Below are positions 20,815 through 29,936 of a stretch of 55,894 nucleotides of DNA, in pieces. Under the pieces are notes generated by a model. That model saw only the letters and a list, made by a program, of their open reading frames with translations, did not search any database and was not told the DNA's origin. Numbering within the stretch: position 1 is the stretch's first letter; the number at the start of each line of letters is the position of its first letter. The position numbers and the translations under genes are program-made. This stretch comes from Oligoflexus sp. Lineage in GTDB: Bacteria > Bdellovibrionota_B > Oligoflexia > Oligoflexales > Oligoflexaceae. The stretch spans positions 1 through 55,894 of the forward strand of contig JACMOC010000075.1 of NCBI GenBank assembly GCA_014378195.1. The letters run 5' to 3'.

Positions 20815-21333
20815 TTAATTACGAGTAGCTTTCTGGGTCGATTCACTGCTTTTTATCGCTAGCAAATATTCGACACTGAGGGCTTTCTCTATATTGAGAA
20901 TCAGAAGTAGTCGTTTATCGAGACGTGCTACCCCCGTAATGTAGTCGGTGTTAATCGCGCTTTCGATTTGGGGTGGCAGGCTCATGTTGTTTGCCGCGAT
21001 GGATAGAACGGATTCGACGGAGTCGACGATGACTCCCATGCAGAGGTGTTCGAGATCAACAATGATGATCGCTGTTTCACCCGTAGCCGAAACACCTTTG
21101 ATCCCAAACTTCAGTCGAAGGTCGATAACAGATATAATCTTGCCTTTCAGATTCATAAATCCTTTGAAGTGGAGGGGTATGTTGGGGATGCTGGTTATCC
21201 CAGTCAAAGCGATGACTTCCCGTATCTTAACCAAAGGCAAGGCGAATGCTTCGCTGCCTAAAGTAAAAATCACAAAACGTTGATTTTTGTGGGTTGCATT
21301 TAGGCTTTTATCAACACCTTGTATTTTAGTCAT
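20815..21333 (-). CDS. cheW: CheW-type chemotaxis coupling protein
   Basis: 172 residues forming a single CheW domain: QRFVIFTLGSEAFALPLVKI, EVIALTGITSIPNIP, GFMNLKGKIISVIDLRLKF and VIVDSVESVLSI. CheW links chemoreceptors to CheA; this copy carries no receiver (so it is not CheV). It stands alone, with no che operon next to it, so it may serve a specialised array. The short extra N-terminus (KIQGVDKSLNATH) and the Ser/Thr-rich tail are unremarkable. Confidence 0.93.
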   Translation of the reverse strand: MTKIQGVDKSLNATHKNQRFVIFTLGSEAFALPLVKIREVIALTGITSIPNIPLHFKGFMNLKGKIISVIDLRLKFGIKGVSATGETAIIIVDLEHLCMGVIVDSVESVLSIAANNMSLPPQIESAINTDYITGVARLDKRLLLILNIEKALSVEYLLAIKSSESTQKATRN

Positions 21334-21520
21334 GATTGCTCATTTATAGTAAAAAAATTTTGACTTCCCTGATACCGGACATTTTTCTATCGACCGGCTA
21401 TTCAGAATACTGAGTGATGCGCGATGAATGGCGGTGAAAGTGAGCAGGCGGAGGACGTTGCAGCTATCAGGAGTGGAGATAAAAGTTGAATTAGATTCAG
21501 GTTGACCTTTTGAATACTGC

Positions 21521-22081
21521 TTATCTATTTTTCATAAAACCGTAGGCGCGGCGTATAAGAGGCGGAATGACAAACATAGCAATCATAACAATGAGCGAGG
21601 CCGTCGTTCCATCTCCGATCACGTTGTTCAGACAGATTGTCGAAACCGCAATAACTCCGAAAAATATCATATCGCCCGCGATCGCGATGGCCCATCCCGA
21701 AAGAAAACTGTGACCTGATGCTAATGCTGCGGCCCGACCCGTCATGGGGTCAATGCCAAAGGAAATGGCAATGAGCATAATGGGGCCTGGTGATGCTCCA
21801 TAGCCAGCGATAGTCCGCTTTGTCACGGTTTTTAAAGCATCCCGCATGCGGGCGAGCCATTCCACGTGATTGCAAAGGATGCCGAATAGCATCATGAAGG
21901 GCTCAAAGATCAGGGCCAGCGCCACATCCGAAATAAAATAGAGTACGGTCATAATAAGCCAGCCCATGCCCTGGGTCTGAGCAAGGACAACGCCCGCAGG
22001 GATACCGCCCCCGACGGGGACAGCAAAGAGCAGAAATACGTCCCACATGATGGCAGGGGAACTGAGATTAAAGGTGTTCAT
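21521..22081 (-). CDS. Polytopic membrane protein of unknown function
   Basis: 186 residues with about four to five hydrophobic helices. The conserved-looking GASPGPIMLIAISFGIDP and GHSFLSGWAIAIAGDMIFF segments resemble a widespread uncharacterised bacterial membrane family, and no transporter family can be named safely. It starts 32 bp after the stop of the protease-LRR gene on the same strand, so the two may be co-transcribed. Confidence 0.65.
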   Translation of the reverse strand: MNTFNLSSPAIMWDVFLLFAVPVGGGIPAGVVLAQTQGMGWLIMTVLYFISDVALALIFEPFMMLFGILCNHVEWLARMRDALKTVTKRTIAGYGASPGPIMLIAISFGIDPMTGRAAALASGHSFLSGWAIAIAGDMIFFGVIAVSTICLNNVIGDGTTASLIVMIAMFVIPPLIRRAYGFMKNR

Positions 22082-22113
22082 ATTGGTGTTTCGTTCGCAA
22101 TTGATGTCAGGAC

Positions 22114-24489
22114 TCAGTTCCGAGCATACCTAAACTTTGCCAAAGAGGCTAGGAGAGCCGAGGAGATCGTCATATGCGGAAACAGTGTCAACCGGCACGC
22201 AGATGCAATGAGCGGGCACGTATCGTCCTTCAGCGGGTTGCCTATGGCCTGTATATACACGAGCTCAGTCAGCCTACTGAGAGGGCTAAGATCTTCGATG
22301 AGGTTGTCGTCGAGAAAAAGTTTCTTCAGTTTAGGATATTGGAGCAGATCGCTGACGTTACGGACCTTGTCACCTGTGAGTGTGAGCTCTTCTAACAACG
22401 GAAGTTCGCCAAGACTCTCCGGAATCGAAAGGCCGTTTCCTTCGACATGAGCCAGGGTTAGTATTTGCAGATTTTTCAGGAACTTAAGTCCATCAAGCGA
22501 GCGTAGCGGATTCGTCGATAGATCAAGCTTTCTCAAAGTTAGTGGCAAACCGGGGAGATGTTGGAGTTGATTGCTGCCCAGGTTCAGATCACGAAGCGAT
22601 GGCACATCTTCGAAGGTCGGCAAATCTGCAAAGCTGTTTTGTCCGAGATCGATGGTTACCAAACGAGGCGTGTTTTTGACCTTTCCAAGTGTTTTGATGC
22701 CATTATGTAAAATCATGAGCTCCTCGATGGAAGGGAGGTCTTCGATGCCATCGATTGTATCTAATTGTTTATTGTAACTCAGGTGCACCTTTTCTAACGA
22801 TTTCCATTCTCGTAACGAAATAGAGCCGGTCAGGTCCAGACCGATGAGATTTAATAATTTGAGCTTTGGCATGATGGTCGGGAGCTTGGGTGAATTTTTA
22901 TCAAAAATAAGGGTGAGTTCTTCTAAAGACCCCATGTTTTCGGCTAAAGCTTTGATCTCCGTCGAGGTCACGTTCAGGGAACGGATCTGCGTTGCAAGCG
23001 ATAGGTCCAGTGGAACGTCGGCAGTGACATTGGTCAGTTTCATCGTTTTGAGCCGAGAGAAATCGATACTGGACGTATGAGAAATAAAGAGCCTCGAAAG
23101 CGCCAATGTTTCTAAAAGTTTGAGCGAACTTAAGCTGTCGGAGATAAAGGAAGGTGCGGAATTTTCGAGGTGAAGATCCGTTATTGCTTTGAAGTTGGAG
23201 AAATCGATAGGGTATCGGATCTGACCTTCATTGTTTTTGATTTCTAATTTTGTTAGAGCGGGAAACGCGTTGAGGGGACGAAAATCGGTTATGGCGCTAT
23301 CCTCGATAATCATTGAGGTGATTCCGCTATCAACTAATGATAGGAGCGGTGCCAAGTCTTCAACCTTCGCGGCATAATTGGAATTGTATTGGTCAAAGGT
23401 GCTGAGGACTAAAGTCCCTTTGCTTTGAATCATCTTCCTCACCCAGGTTTCTGCAACGGCACAATCTGTGAAGATTTCGCGCGCTAACAACGGATTATCG
23501 GTTTTGATGCGATAGTCGCTCGCGAGGCGAATGATTTTCTGAACCGTATACCACGAAGGGGCTGCGTTATCCTGCTGTTCACACCAATCCTGAAACGTCC
23601 TAGGTACTGTGACGGGAGCTTTTTTCACTACGGCGACGTCTTTAGGATTTAAAAACGCGTTTTGGATGATCATGGTTTTTGAACTGGTTTCGAGCCATTC
23701 CACGTAATTGCCAACGAAGGTATAGATGCCTTGACCGCTGCTGCAGATCGTGTCGGGATTCTCGGGGACCAAAATACGGTCCCACCCCATGAATTCCCCA
23801 GCAAGATACCAGTGGCCTTGGACCTTTACAAAAGCAGGTCCTCCGCTATCGCCGAAGCATGGGCTGCCATCAGCTTTCGAATCGACCGTGATCAGACTAT
23901 AAAGCCGTGGAGTGGAAACGTATTCTTTAACGAAAGTATCCAAAGATTGAAGTAGAGTGTTATTACAGGCAACCGTCGCGTCGCCACAGGGATACGCGGT
24001 ATAACCATAGCCAGCAATTTGAATAGGCGTTCCGGGTGTCAACGTCACGGGCGCCCGTAGAATCTCGATGGGCCGGTAAACTTCAGGCGGTCTGCCCTCA
24101 AACTTTACCCAGGCGATGTCGAAGTTCGATTCGAACTTCTGAATAGGCTTGTAAGTTTGAAATGCTGTGACCGTGAAAAGCGCAGTTTCCGCGTTGCCAA
24201 ACATAACTTTAAACTCGCCCTTTTCCTTATTGATGACACAATGGGCTGCAGTCACGATGAGGTTGGCTGCGATATAAGTGCCAGAGCAGAACGGTATATG
24301 ATCGAGTGATCCAACAAGTGCAACCGTGCTGTAGGCCGCTGGGCTTTCCTGATTCGGGACATTGCCGCCAATTACGTCTAGAGAGCTCGGAGTTTGCCGA
24401 CCACAACGCGCTAGGATGAGAGCTGAAAGAATTAGGATCGACAATCTGCCAGCAATACGAAAATGTTTGGCTTGAGAATACATGATCAA
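22114..24489 (-). CDS. Exported trypsin-like (S1) protease fused to leucine-rich repeats
   Basis: 791 residues. A signal peptide has a possible lipobox-like Cys29, although ARC is atypical because Arg precedes the Cys. It is followed by an S1 chymotrypsin-fold domain (about 39-270) with a complete triad: His83 in VTAAHC, Asp124 in NFDIAWVKF and Ser215 in GDSGGPAF. A linker (about 290-390) leads to a C-terminal solenoid of leucine-rich repeats (about 395-770; NLGSNQLQHLPGLPLTLRKL type, with SDS22-like LxxLxxLxLxxN spacing). S1 enzymes cleave peptides outside the cytoplasm, and the LRRs probably recognise the substrate or partner. The combination is unusual in bacteria. The start may be Met1 or Met3. 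Confidence 0.88.
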   Translation of the reverse strand: MIMYSQAKHFRIAGRLSILILSALILARCGRQTPSSLDVIGGNVPNQESPAAYSTVALVGSLDHIPFCSGTYIAANLIVTAAHCVINKEKGEFKVMFGNAETALFTVTAFQTYKPIQKFESNFDIAWVKFEGRPPEVYRPIEILRAPVTLTPGTPIQIAGYGYTAYPCGDATVACNNTLLQSLDTFVKEYVSTPRLYSLITVDSKADGSPCFGDSGGPAFVKVQGHWYLAGEFMGWDRILVPENPDTICSSGQGIYTFVGNYVEWLETSSKTMIIQNAFLNPKDVAVVKKAPVTVPRTFQDWCEQQDNAAPSWYTVQKIIRLASDYRIKTDNPLLAREIFTDCAVAETWVRKMIQSKGTLVLSTFDQYNSNYAAKVEDLAPLLSLVDSGITSMIIEDSAITDFRPLNAFPALTKLEIKNNEGQIRYPIDFSNFKAITDLHLENSAPSFISDSLSSLKLLETLALSRLFISHTSSIDFSRLKTMKLTNVTADVPLDLSLATQIRSLNVTSTEIKALAENMGSLEELTLIFDKNSPKLPTIMPKLKLLNLIGLDLTGSISLREWKSLEKVHLSYNKQLDTIDGIEDLPSIEELMILHNGIKTLGKVKNTPRLVTIDLGQNSFADLPTFEDVPSLRDLNLGSNQLQHLPGLPLTLRKLDLSTNPLRSLDGLKFLKNLQILTLAHVEGNGLSIPESLGELPLLEELTLTGDKVRNVSDLLQYPKLKKLFLDDNLIEDLSPLSRLTELVYIQAIGNPLKDDTCPLIASACRLTLFPHMTISSALLASLAKFRYARN

Positions 24490-24918
24490 TCCTTTGTATG
24501 TCCCTAAAGCCTAGGCAGGCTCATTGGAATTCTTTCCAGGGTGTCTACTGAGCAAAAAGAGTGCCGCATGACACCGTTGAGGCTGTTTATTGGGGAAGCA
24601 TCGCGAATACCGGGCAAAATCAAAGGGTGAAGGAACGGATGGGTTTGCGCCTTATTGCGCTTAGATAGTACGCAAAGCGTGAAAACATACTTATCCTGCT
24701 TCAGATGAGCCGTATAGAATTGAGGGATTATACTCAGTGTTTTGGTCATAGCTCATTCTGAGGTATTTTTAGAGCATTGCATAACCTGTGATTACTCAAG
24801 ATTATTTTGAAAATATAGAGACAGACGAAGGCTATTGTCTCGTGACATCTTCTGCTGTTCTTTCTTATCTTTGCTTAGCCACCAGACCTCTCAATTTGCT
24901 CAGCAAAGGAGAACGATC
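24490..24918. other. Divergent promoter region between the protease and SRPBCC genes
   Basis: An 81-codon minus-strand frame (24504-24749) is present but shows no recognisable family, no signal and no ribosome-binding site. I treat it as unproven. The rest is AT-rich and likely holds promoters for both directions. Confidence 0.45.
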
Positions 24919-25491
24919 ATGAATGAAAAAATCGACAGGAAGTTTTCCAGCCAAGAACCACTTACGATCACAAGAACCTTTATGGCTCCGCGCGATCAAA
25001 TTTTTGACGGCTTCATAAATGACGAAAAGTTGAAGCAATGGTGGAGTCCGAAAGATTTCACATGTTCGTATTTCAAAAACGATCCGAGAGTGGGTGGAAC
25101 ATATTTAGGCTGCATGAGGTCTTCTGACGGTAAGAAGATTTGGAGCAAGGGCTACTATATTGAGATTAGGGCTGCCGAAAAACTGAAATATAGCGATTCG
25201 TTTGCGGATGAAAATGGCAAGGTCGTCCCAGCTACGGTTTACCACATGAGTAGTGAATTCCCTCTCGAATGTATAGTCGAGATCGTTTTCAGTGACGTTG
25301 TGGACGGAACGAAAATCACACTCAAACATTCAGGAATACCGGAAGTCGATCTTAAAAATTGTACCTTGGGTTGGGAAGAGTGTCTGAATAAGCTGGGCGC
25401 CCTTGTCGAGAATTCGGGCCGGTCGAATAGGAGTGAGGCTGAGATTCGCTCCACATCGACCAGTGTGAATCAAAACATCGATTATGTTTGA
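24919..25491 (+). CDS. SRPBCC/AHSA1-family protein
   Basis: 190 residues from ATG 24919, chosen because AAGGAG lies nine bases upstream; the longer frame to 24835 lacks one. The AHSA1 (Aha1-like START) fold is indicated by ITRTFMAPRDQIFDGF, KLKQWWSPKDFTC, DPRVGGTY and the C-terminal LGWEECLNKLGALVE helix. Such proteins bind small hydrophobic ligands in a helix-grip pocket; the ligand is unknown. It is monocistronic with its own terminator. Confidence 0.85.
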   Translation: MNEKIDRKFSSQEPLTITRTFMAPRDQIFDGFINDEKLKQWWSPKDFTCSYFKNDPRVGGTYLGCMRSSDGKKIWSKGYYIEIRAAEKLKYSDSFADENGKVVPATVYHMSSEFPLECIVEIVFSDVVDGTKITLKHSGIPEVDLKNCTLGWEECLNKLGALVENSGRSNRSEAEIRSTSTSVNQNIDYV

Positions 25492-25497
25492 TTGATC

Positions 25498-25526
25498 GCC
25501 GTTTCCCACGGGAAACGGCTATTTTT
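25498..25526. terminator. Rho-independent terminator
   Basis: A 10-bp perfect stem, GCCGTTTCCC/GGGAAACGGC, has a 2-nt spacer, followed by TATTTTT, directly after the SRPBCC stop. It could also act on the convergent gene ending at 25536. Confidence 0.85.
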
Positions 25527-25535
25527 CGAAAGGCT

Positions 25536-26429
25536 CTATTTGCCAAATGGTGCCGGAAGCGAAGGCTTGGTCACGGATGGAGCGCCGTCTTTCAGTTCTT
25601 TGATTGTTACAGACCTTAGCGCATTCAGGTCGATGGTTTTCGGTTGCGTGCCCGCACCTAGATCAATCGCCCGTGCAGTTAGACCAGGATTACGGACTTC
25701 GGAGTCCACTTCCACAGACTCTATGCGACTATCGCCTGTGATCGAAGCCTTAAAATCCTGCAGATCCAGGATCGCGCTGCGGCTCAGGTTTTCGACTGCT
25801 TTGCCCGCTCCTGCGTGACCATCGGTATCAGTAAAAGTGTGCTTTGGATGCACAGAAATCATGCGTGGAAGCAGATGCGCGCTCGGTCGTTCAATCAAGA
25901 TATCGGGATGTTTGCTCTCCAGTTCACCTATCAATGTATCCATGTCGCTTAGGGACACATCGCTCTTGTAGGTAATCATCCAGCCTGGAAACAAGAGACT
26001 GAGGCTTTGTGCGGAAGATTCAAAACTTGCCAGGCCTAAGCTCGATGTTCCATTCGTTTGAATGTAGAATGTTGCAAAAGTGGAATCGCTTTCTAAGAGG
26101 TTCGAATTAACCTTAGCCACATAATAGAGACGGGCAAAATCATTCCAACGTCCGTCGCCATTTACTATTAAAGCATCTTGAAAAATAATTTTTCCGTCGC
26201 GGCTTGTACCAAATGTCTTTTCGATTTCTGAACGGGCGTAGTCCCCAAAGGCTTTGGCATCGACAGGCAGTGGAGCTGTGTAGGCTTTGAGTTGATCCTG
26301 CAGAATCTGGTCACTATTGCTTGGATCCGCAACATGCCCTAATGGGGAAGCCGGCGTGGCACGGGCAGTGTAAGTCATTGATCCTGCTGCTAAAACGGAT
26401 AGAATTGCGAAAGCGGTTAGGTGTTTCAT
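25536..26429 (-). CDS. Exported protein of unknown function
   Basis: 297 residues from ATG 26429. GGAGG lies 6 bases upstream, and a Sec signal (MKHLTAFAILSVLAAGSMTYTARA) begins there; the frame extends to 26480 without support. The mature protein is mixed alpha/beta with no Cys and a Pro-rich end. Segments such as DADGxxxDFARLYYVAKV-like GDGRWNDFARLYYVAKVNSN and the loop HTFTDTDGHAGAGKA do not match a family I know. It converges on the SRPBCC gene across the shared terminator. Confidence 0.65.
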   Translation of the reverse strand: MKHLTAFAILSVLAAGSMTYTARATPASPLGHVADPSNSDQILQDQLKAYTAPLPVDAKAFGDYARSEIEKTFGTSRDGKIIFQDALIVNGDGRWNDFARLYYVAKVNSNLLESDSTFATFYIQTNGTSSLGLASFESSAQSLSLLFPGWMITYKSDVSLSDMDTLIGELESKHPDILIERPSAHLLPRMISVHPKHTFTDTDGHAGAGKAVENLSRSAILDLQDFKASITGDSRIESVEVDSEVRNPGLTARAIDLGAGTQPKTIDLNALRSVTIKELKDGAPSVTKPSLPAPFGK

Positions 26430-26602
26430 CTCAGTCCTCCAGTTGGAATCGTTTCCGAATGACGTCATAATACAGAACACGCTTTTTTTAACTTCAAAAA
26501 TCTATCCGAATTGCAGCTATTCCAGAGCATTTTCCTGTTCGCCCCTACTTGAAAGAACGCCTAGCTCTAGTGATTAATATTTAAATCCCAAAAATTTTCG
26601 TG

Positions 26603-26631
26603 TTACGATTCCCCAGGATGCTCACTATAAA
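26603..26631 (+). promoter_or_regulatory. Candidate promoter of the pqq operon
   Basis: A TATAAA -10-like hexamer (26626-26631) lies 17 bases after TTACGA (26603-26608), a weak -35 match, and 25 bases before the pqqA start. This is by eye only. Confidence 0.35.
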
Positions 26632-26655
26632 ACCCAGTCACAAAAGGGACAAGGA

Positions 26656-26760
26656 ATGACAAAAATCAAAGCGCCGGTGCCAAAAATCTGGGAGAAACCT
26701 AGTTTCATAAATATCCGTCTCGGATTCGAAATCACCATGTATGTAAATACCAAGGTTTAA
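26656..26760 (+). CDS. pqqA: PqqA, peptide precursor of PQQ
   Basis: A 34-residue peptide starting MTKIKAPVPKIWEKPSF and containing RLGFEITMYVN. The invariant Glu25 and Tyr29 in the E-x3-Y motif are the residues that PqqE crosslinks and that become the PQQ skeleton. It precedes pqqB on the same strand, and the purine run AAAGGGACAAGG lies directly before the ATG. The N-terminus is about ten residues longer than the 23-24-residue Klebsiella/Methylobacterium forms. A hairpin with a T-run follows, which would allow more pqqA than pqqB-E transcript. Confidence 0.93.
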   Translation: MTKIKAPVPKIWEKPSFINIRLGFEITMYVNTKV

Positions 26761-26781
26761 TGGTTTTGAACGACTGTGAGG

Positions 26782-26828
26782 CCCCTTCCGTTCGCGTTTA
26801 AGATCGTGAATGGGACGGGGTGTTTTTT
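26782..26828 (+). terminator. Attenuator-like hairpin between pqqA and pqqB
   Basis: CCCCTTCCGTTCGCG (26782-26796) pairs imperfectly (one mismatch, one bulge, G-U pairs) with CGTGAATGGGACGGGG (26805-26820), followed by TG and six T. It lies 22 bases after pqqA and 26 before pqqB. A partial terminator would give an excess of the substrate-peptide message. Confidence 0.7.
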
Positions 26829-26854
26829 CTTTATACGCGGGACATAGGTCTTTT

Positions 26855-27772
26855 ATGCATATTCGAGTGTTAGGCTCTGCAGCTGGTGGCGGATTTCCGC
26901 AATGGAACTGCCATTGTGAGAACTGTTTGGGTGTAAAACAGGGAACGATTGAGGCGAAGCCACGGACCCAGTCGTCGATAGCAGTCAGTTCTAACGGAAA
27001 GGACTGGGTGCTGATTAACGCCTCGCCTGACATCCGGGCCCAGATTCTGGGTAATGATGTGCTAGCGGCTCAAGACGGTTTGCGTGGCACAACAATTCGC
27101 GGGGTTGTTTTAATTGACGCGCAGCTCGATCATACATCGGGTTTACTTTTTTTGCGCGAGGGCAGTCTTTTACCTGTGTACTGCACCGAGACCGTGCGGC
27201 GCGATCTTACCGTCGGTTTTCCCCTCTTCGCACTGTTGAAGAGCTATTGTGGCCTTGAACATCATCTTATCGATCTCAAGGCTGGCGAATGTAGGTTTAC
27301 CGTGAATGGCGCCGAAGGCCTCTCCATGAAAGCGATAGCCCTGAAAAGTAAGGCTCCGCCTTATTCACCGAACCGCGAAAATCCACAGGTCGGTGACAAT
27401 ATCGCGCTCCATATCACGGACAAGGCGAGTGGCAAAAGCGTGTTGTATGCACCCGGACTCGGCACATTTGAGCCTCATTTGGAGCCTTATTTTGCCTCGA
27501 GTGATTGTGTTTTGGTGGACGGAACGTTCTGGCTTGAAGATGAGATGATTCGCGCCGGAGTCGGCCGGAAATATGCATCTGAGATGGGCCACCTTTACCT
27601 GTACGGTGAGGGCGGGATGATCGAAATTCTCAAGAACTTTCCGAAACCGCGTAAGATATTGATTCACATCAACAATACCAACCCGATATTGAATGAGCGA
27701 TCGACTGCTCGCAATAGGGTCTCCGACGAAAGAATTGAGGTGGCTTATGACGGAATGGATATCAAAATCTAA
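26855..27772 (+). CDS. pqqB: PqqB, metallo-beta-lactamase-fold PQQ biosynthesis protein
   Basis: 305 residues from ATG 26855 ([19 protein letters not shown], the standard N-terminus); an upstream frame to 26810 is not needed. PqqB is a zinc-dependent hydroxylase-type protein that oxidises the Glu-Tyr intermediate. The family hallmarks are [49 protein letters not shown] and HINNTNPIL near the C-terminus. Length is as usual. It is cytoplasmic. Its 3' end overlaps the probable pqqC start. Confidence 0.96.
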   Translation: MHIRVLGSAAGGGFPQWNCHCENCLGVKQGTIEAKPRTQSSIAVSSNGKDWVLINASPDIRAQILGNDVLAAQDGLRGTTIRGVVLIDAQLDHTSGLLFLREGSLLPVYCTETVRRDLTVGFPLFALLKSYCGLEHHLIDLKAGECRFTVNGAEGLSMKAIALKSKAPPYSPNRENPQVGDNIALHITDKASGKSVLYAPGLGTFEPHLEPYFASSDCVLVDGTFWLEDEMIRAGVGRKYASEMGHLYLYGEGGMIEILKNFPKPRKILIHINNTNPILNERSTARNRVSDERIEVAYDGMDIKI

Positions 27773-28526
27773 GGTTATGAATCGTCCCAATGAATATGCC
27801 CGAGCAAAAGCGTCTAACAAGGCAGCGCCGTGGAGCCAAGCTGAATTCGAAGATCAGCTTCGCAAAAAAGTCACGCAATACCATACCGAGCATACGTTTC
27901 ATCGGGCCATGATCGAGGGGCGATTGACGCGCAAACAGATTCAGGGCTGGGTGGCAAATCGATTTTATTACCAACTCACGATTCCGCAAAAAGATGCGGC
28001 TATACTCGCCAATTGTCCGGATCGTAATGTCCGCCGGAAGTGGGTTCAAAGAATCATCGACCAGGATGGAACGGATGAAGCACCTGGTGGGCTAGAAGGC
28101 TGGATACGTCTGGGCGAAGCCTGCGGTTTGTCGCGCGACACGCTTTTGAGTCTGGAGCACGTGCGTCCCGGTGTACGGTTCGCGTGTGATGCCTATCTCA
28201 ATTTCGCAAGGCAATCGCCCTGGCAGGAAGGGATTTGCTCGTCGCTCACGGAACTCTTTGCGCATAATGCCCATAAAGAACGAATCGAAGCGTTTCCCAT
28301 CTATTACCCGTGGATCGAAAACGAGGGACTTTCTTATTTCCGGGATCGACTCACTTTGGTTCAAGTCGATGTTAAACACGGTCTGGCGGTAACACTTGAA
28401 TATTTTGATACGCGCGTAATGCAGGAACGTGCCCTCGATATTCTCGGTTTCAAACTCGATATACTCTGGCAGATCTTGGACTCTGTTCAACTTGCCTATG
28501 GAATAGGAGAGTCAGATGGAACTTAA
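27747..28526 (+). CDS. pqqC: PqqC, pyrroloquinoline-quinone synthase
   Basis: 259 residues from ATG 27747 (GAGGTGG six bases upstream, overlapping pqqB by 26 bp); ATG 27777 giving 249 residues is an alternative closer to the usual length. PqqC is the cofactor-free oxidase that performs ring closure and the eight-electron oxidation to PQQ. The family core [16 protein letters not shown] is followed by [27 protein letters not shown] and [18 protein letters not shown], with the active-site His/Arg/Tyr set. It is followed by pqqD with an 11-bp overlap. Confidence 0.97.
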   Translation: MTEWISKSKVMNRPNEYARAKASNKAAPWSQAEFEDQLRKKVTQYHTEHTFHRAMIEGRLTRKQIQGWVANRFYYQLTIPQKDAAILANCPDRNVRRKWVQRIIDQDGTDEAPGGLEGWIRLGEACGLSRDTLLSLEHVRPGVRFACDAYLNFARQSPWQEGICSSLTELFAHNAHKERIEAFPIYYPWIENEGLSYFRDRLTLVQVDVKHGLAVTLEYFDTRVMQERALDILGFKLDILWQILDSVQLAYGIGESDGT

Positions 28527-28812
28527 CGTCCCTTTGCCCCATGATGCCTTCATTCAGATGGCCAGGCCTTTCCGCTTTCAGTGGGAACCGGCTCAGGATT
28601 GTTTTGTTATTCTCTATCCTGAGGGCATGGTGAAGCTGAACCAGGCGGCGGGACTCATACTCAATCTTTGCTGCAAACACAATCAAAGCCTTGCTCAGAC
28701 GGTTGAGTCGCTCGCGCAAGACTTTGGGCAGGAACCTCAATCCATACAGGATGACGTTCAAGAATTTTTAAGGATTGCGCATGATAACCGATGGATTGAA
28801 CTCAGGCAGTAA
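28516..28812 (+). CDS. pqqD: PqqD, PqqA-peptide chaperone
   Basis: 98 residues. PqqD binds PqqA and presents it to the radical-SAM enzyme PqqE. Conserved elements are [34 protein letters not shown] and the C-terminal VESLAQDFG...DVQEFL winged-helix-like part. It starts inside pqqC (TAGGAG upstream of the ATG) and overlaps pqqE by 32 bp, so all three are translationally coupled. Confidence 0.94.
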   Translation: MELNVPLPHDAFIQMARPFRFQWEPAQDCFVILYPEGMVKLNQAAGLILNLCCKHNQSLAQTVESLAQDFGQEPQSIQDDVQEFLRIAHDNRWIELRQ

Positions 28813-29911
28813 ACCGCCAATCCCTTTGTGGATGCTGGCCGAACTCACCTATAAGTGCCCACTGCAGTGCCCTTACTGCTCGAACCCCCTCGCCATTGCC
28901 CAATCGCGAGGGGAGCTCAGCGTCGATGAATGGTGTGACACGCTTAGTCAGGCCCGTGCATTAGGGGCAGTTCAGCTCGGCCTGTCCGGAGGGGAACCGC
29001 TATTGAAAGGCGGCGTCAGCCAAATCATCAAACATGCAACGGATTTAGGGTTTTACACCAACCTGATCACATCCGGGGTCGGTTTGACTGAAAAATCGAT
29101 CGTGGCGTTGAAGAGTGCAGGTTTAGAACATATTCAGCTGAGTGTTCAAGCCCCAGAAGAAGTTTTGAACGACCAGATCGCGGGCCGTAAATGTTTCCGG
29201 GAAAAACTGGAAGCAGCCGCGCTGATCAAAAAACACGGATTTGCGATGGTGATGAATGTCGTTCTTCATCGTCATAATATTGGGAGACTGGGTGAACTGA
29301 TTGAGCTTGCCGTGCATCTGAAGGCCGACTATCTCGAACTCGCAAACGTGCAGTTTGATGGTTGGGCTTATCTCAACCGAAAGAGCCTCCTACCGACGCG
29401 CGATCAAATCGACCAAGCGCTAGCCACGACACGTGAGTATGAAAAACGAATGCAAGGTCGCTTGAAGATCTTCTACGTCTTGCCTGATTACTATTCAGAT
29501 CGGCCCAAGGCTTGCTGCAACGGTTGGGGAAGCCTTAGCCTCGTTGTCTCGCCTTCCGGCTTTGTTATGCCATGCCTAGGGGCTCACAAGCTTCCGATTG
29601 ATGACAGGCCCAATATTCGTGATCAATCGCTCGGAACGATCTGGCGCGATTCCAAGCTCTTCAACTCATTCCGAGGCTACGATTGGATGCAGGAGCCCTG
29701 CCGCTCTTGTCCCGAGAAGACCAAGGATTTTGGAGGGTGCCGCTGCCAGGCTTTTCTTCTGACGGGCGATGCGTCCCAAACCGATCCTGTGTGCGCACTC
29801 TCACCGAAACGTTCACTGGTGGATACTATGCTGATGGAACACGAAGACGTCGCGGTGAATCAGATGGTGTATCGATCGCTGGCAGAGTCCGTAAGGCAAT
29901 GCGACCGTTGA
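28781..29911 (+). CDS. pqqE: PqqE, radical-SAM PqqA crosslinking enzyme
   Basis: 376 residues from ATG 28781 (AAGGA five bases upstream; a TTG at 28775 is in frame). It forms the C-C bond between Glu and Tyr of PqqA. The radical-SAM cluster motif is CPLQCPYCSNP (CxxxCxxC, about 22-29), with LSGGEPLL near residue 71. The C-terminal SPASM/auxiliary cluster Cys set is CCNGWG, MPCLGAH, CRSCPEKTKDFGGCRCQAF and DPVCAL. It is the last gene of the operon; no pqqF protease or PQQ-dependent dehydrogenase is in the window. Confidence 0.97.
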   Translation: MITDGLNSGSKPPIPLWMLAELTYKCPLQCPYCSNPLAIAQSRGELSVDEWCDTLSQARALGAVQLGLSGGEPLLKGGVSQIIKHATDLGFYTNLITSGVGLTEKSIVALKSAGLEHIQLSVQAPEEVLNDQIAGRKCFREKLEAAALIKKHGFAMVMNVVLHRHNIGRLGELIELAVHLKADYLELANVQFDGWAYLNRKSLLPTRDQIDQALATTREYEKRMQGRLKIFYVLPDYYSDRPKACCNGWGSLSLVVSPSGFVMPCLGAHKLPIDDRPNIRDQSLGTIWRDSKLFNSFRGYDWMQEPCRSCPEKTKDFGGCRCQAFLLTGDASQTDPVCALSPKRSLVDTMLMEHEDVAVNQMVYRSLAESVRQCDR

Positions 29912-29936
29912 GACGATCGCACGAGGCCTAGTCCAA

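Noticed and set aside
24504..24749. 81-codon minus-strand frame just upstream of the protease-LRR gene
   Set aside because: No ribosome-binding site, signal peptide or recognisable motif; more likely leader or promoter sequence.
26638..27033. 131-codon minus-strand open frame over pqqA/pqqB
   Set aside because: It is antisense to pqqA and the pqqB start, both of which are strongly supported by family motifs.
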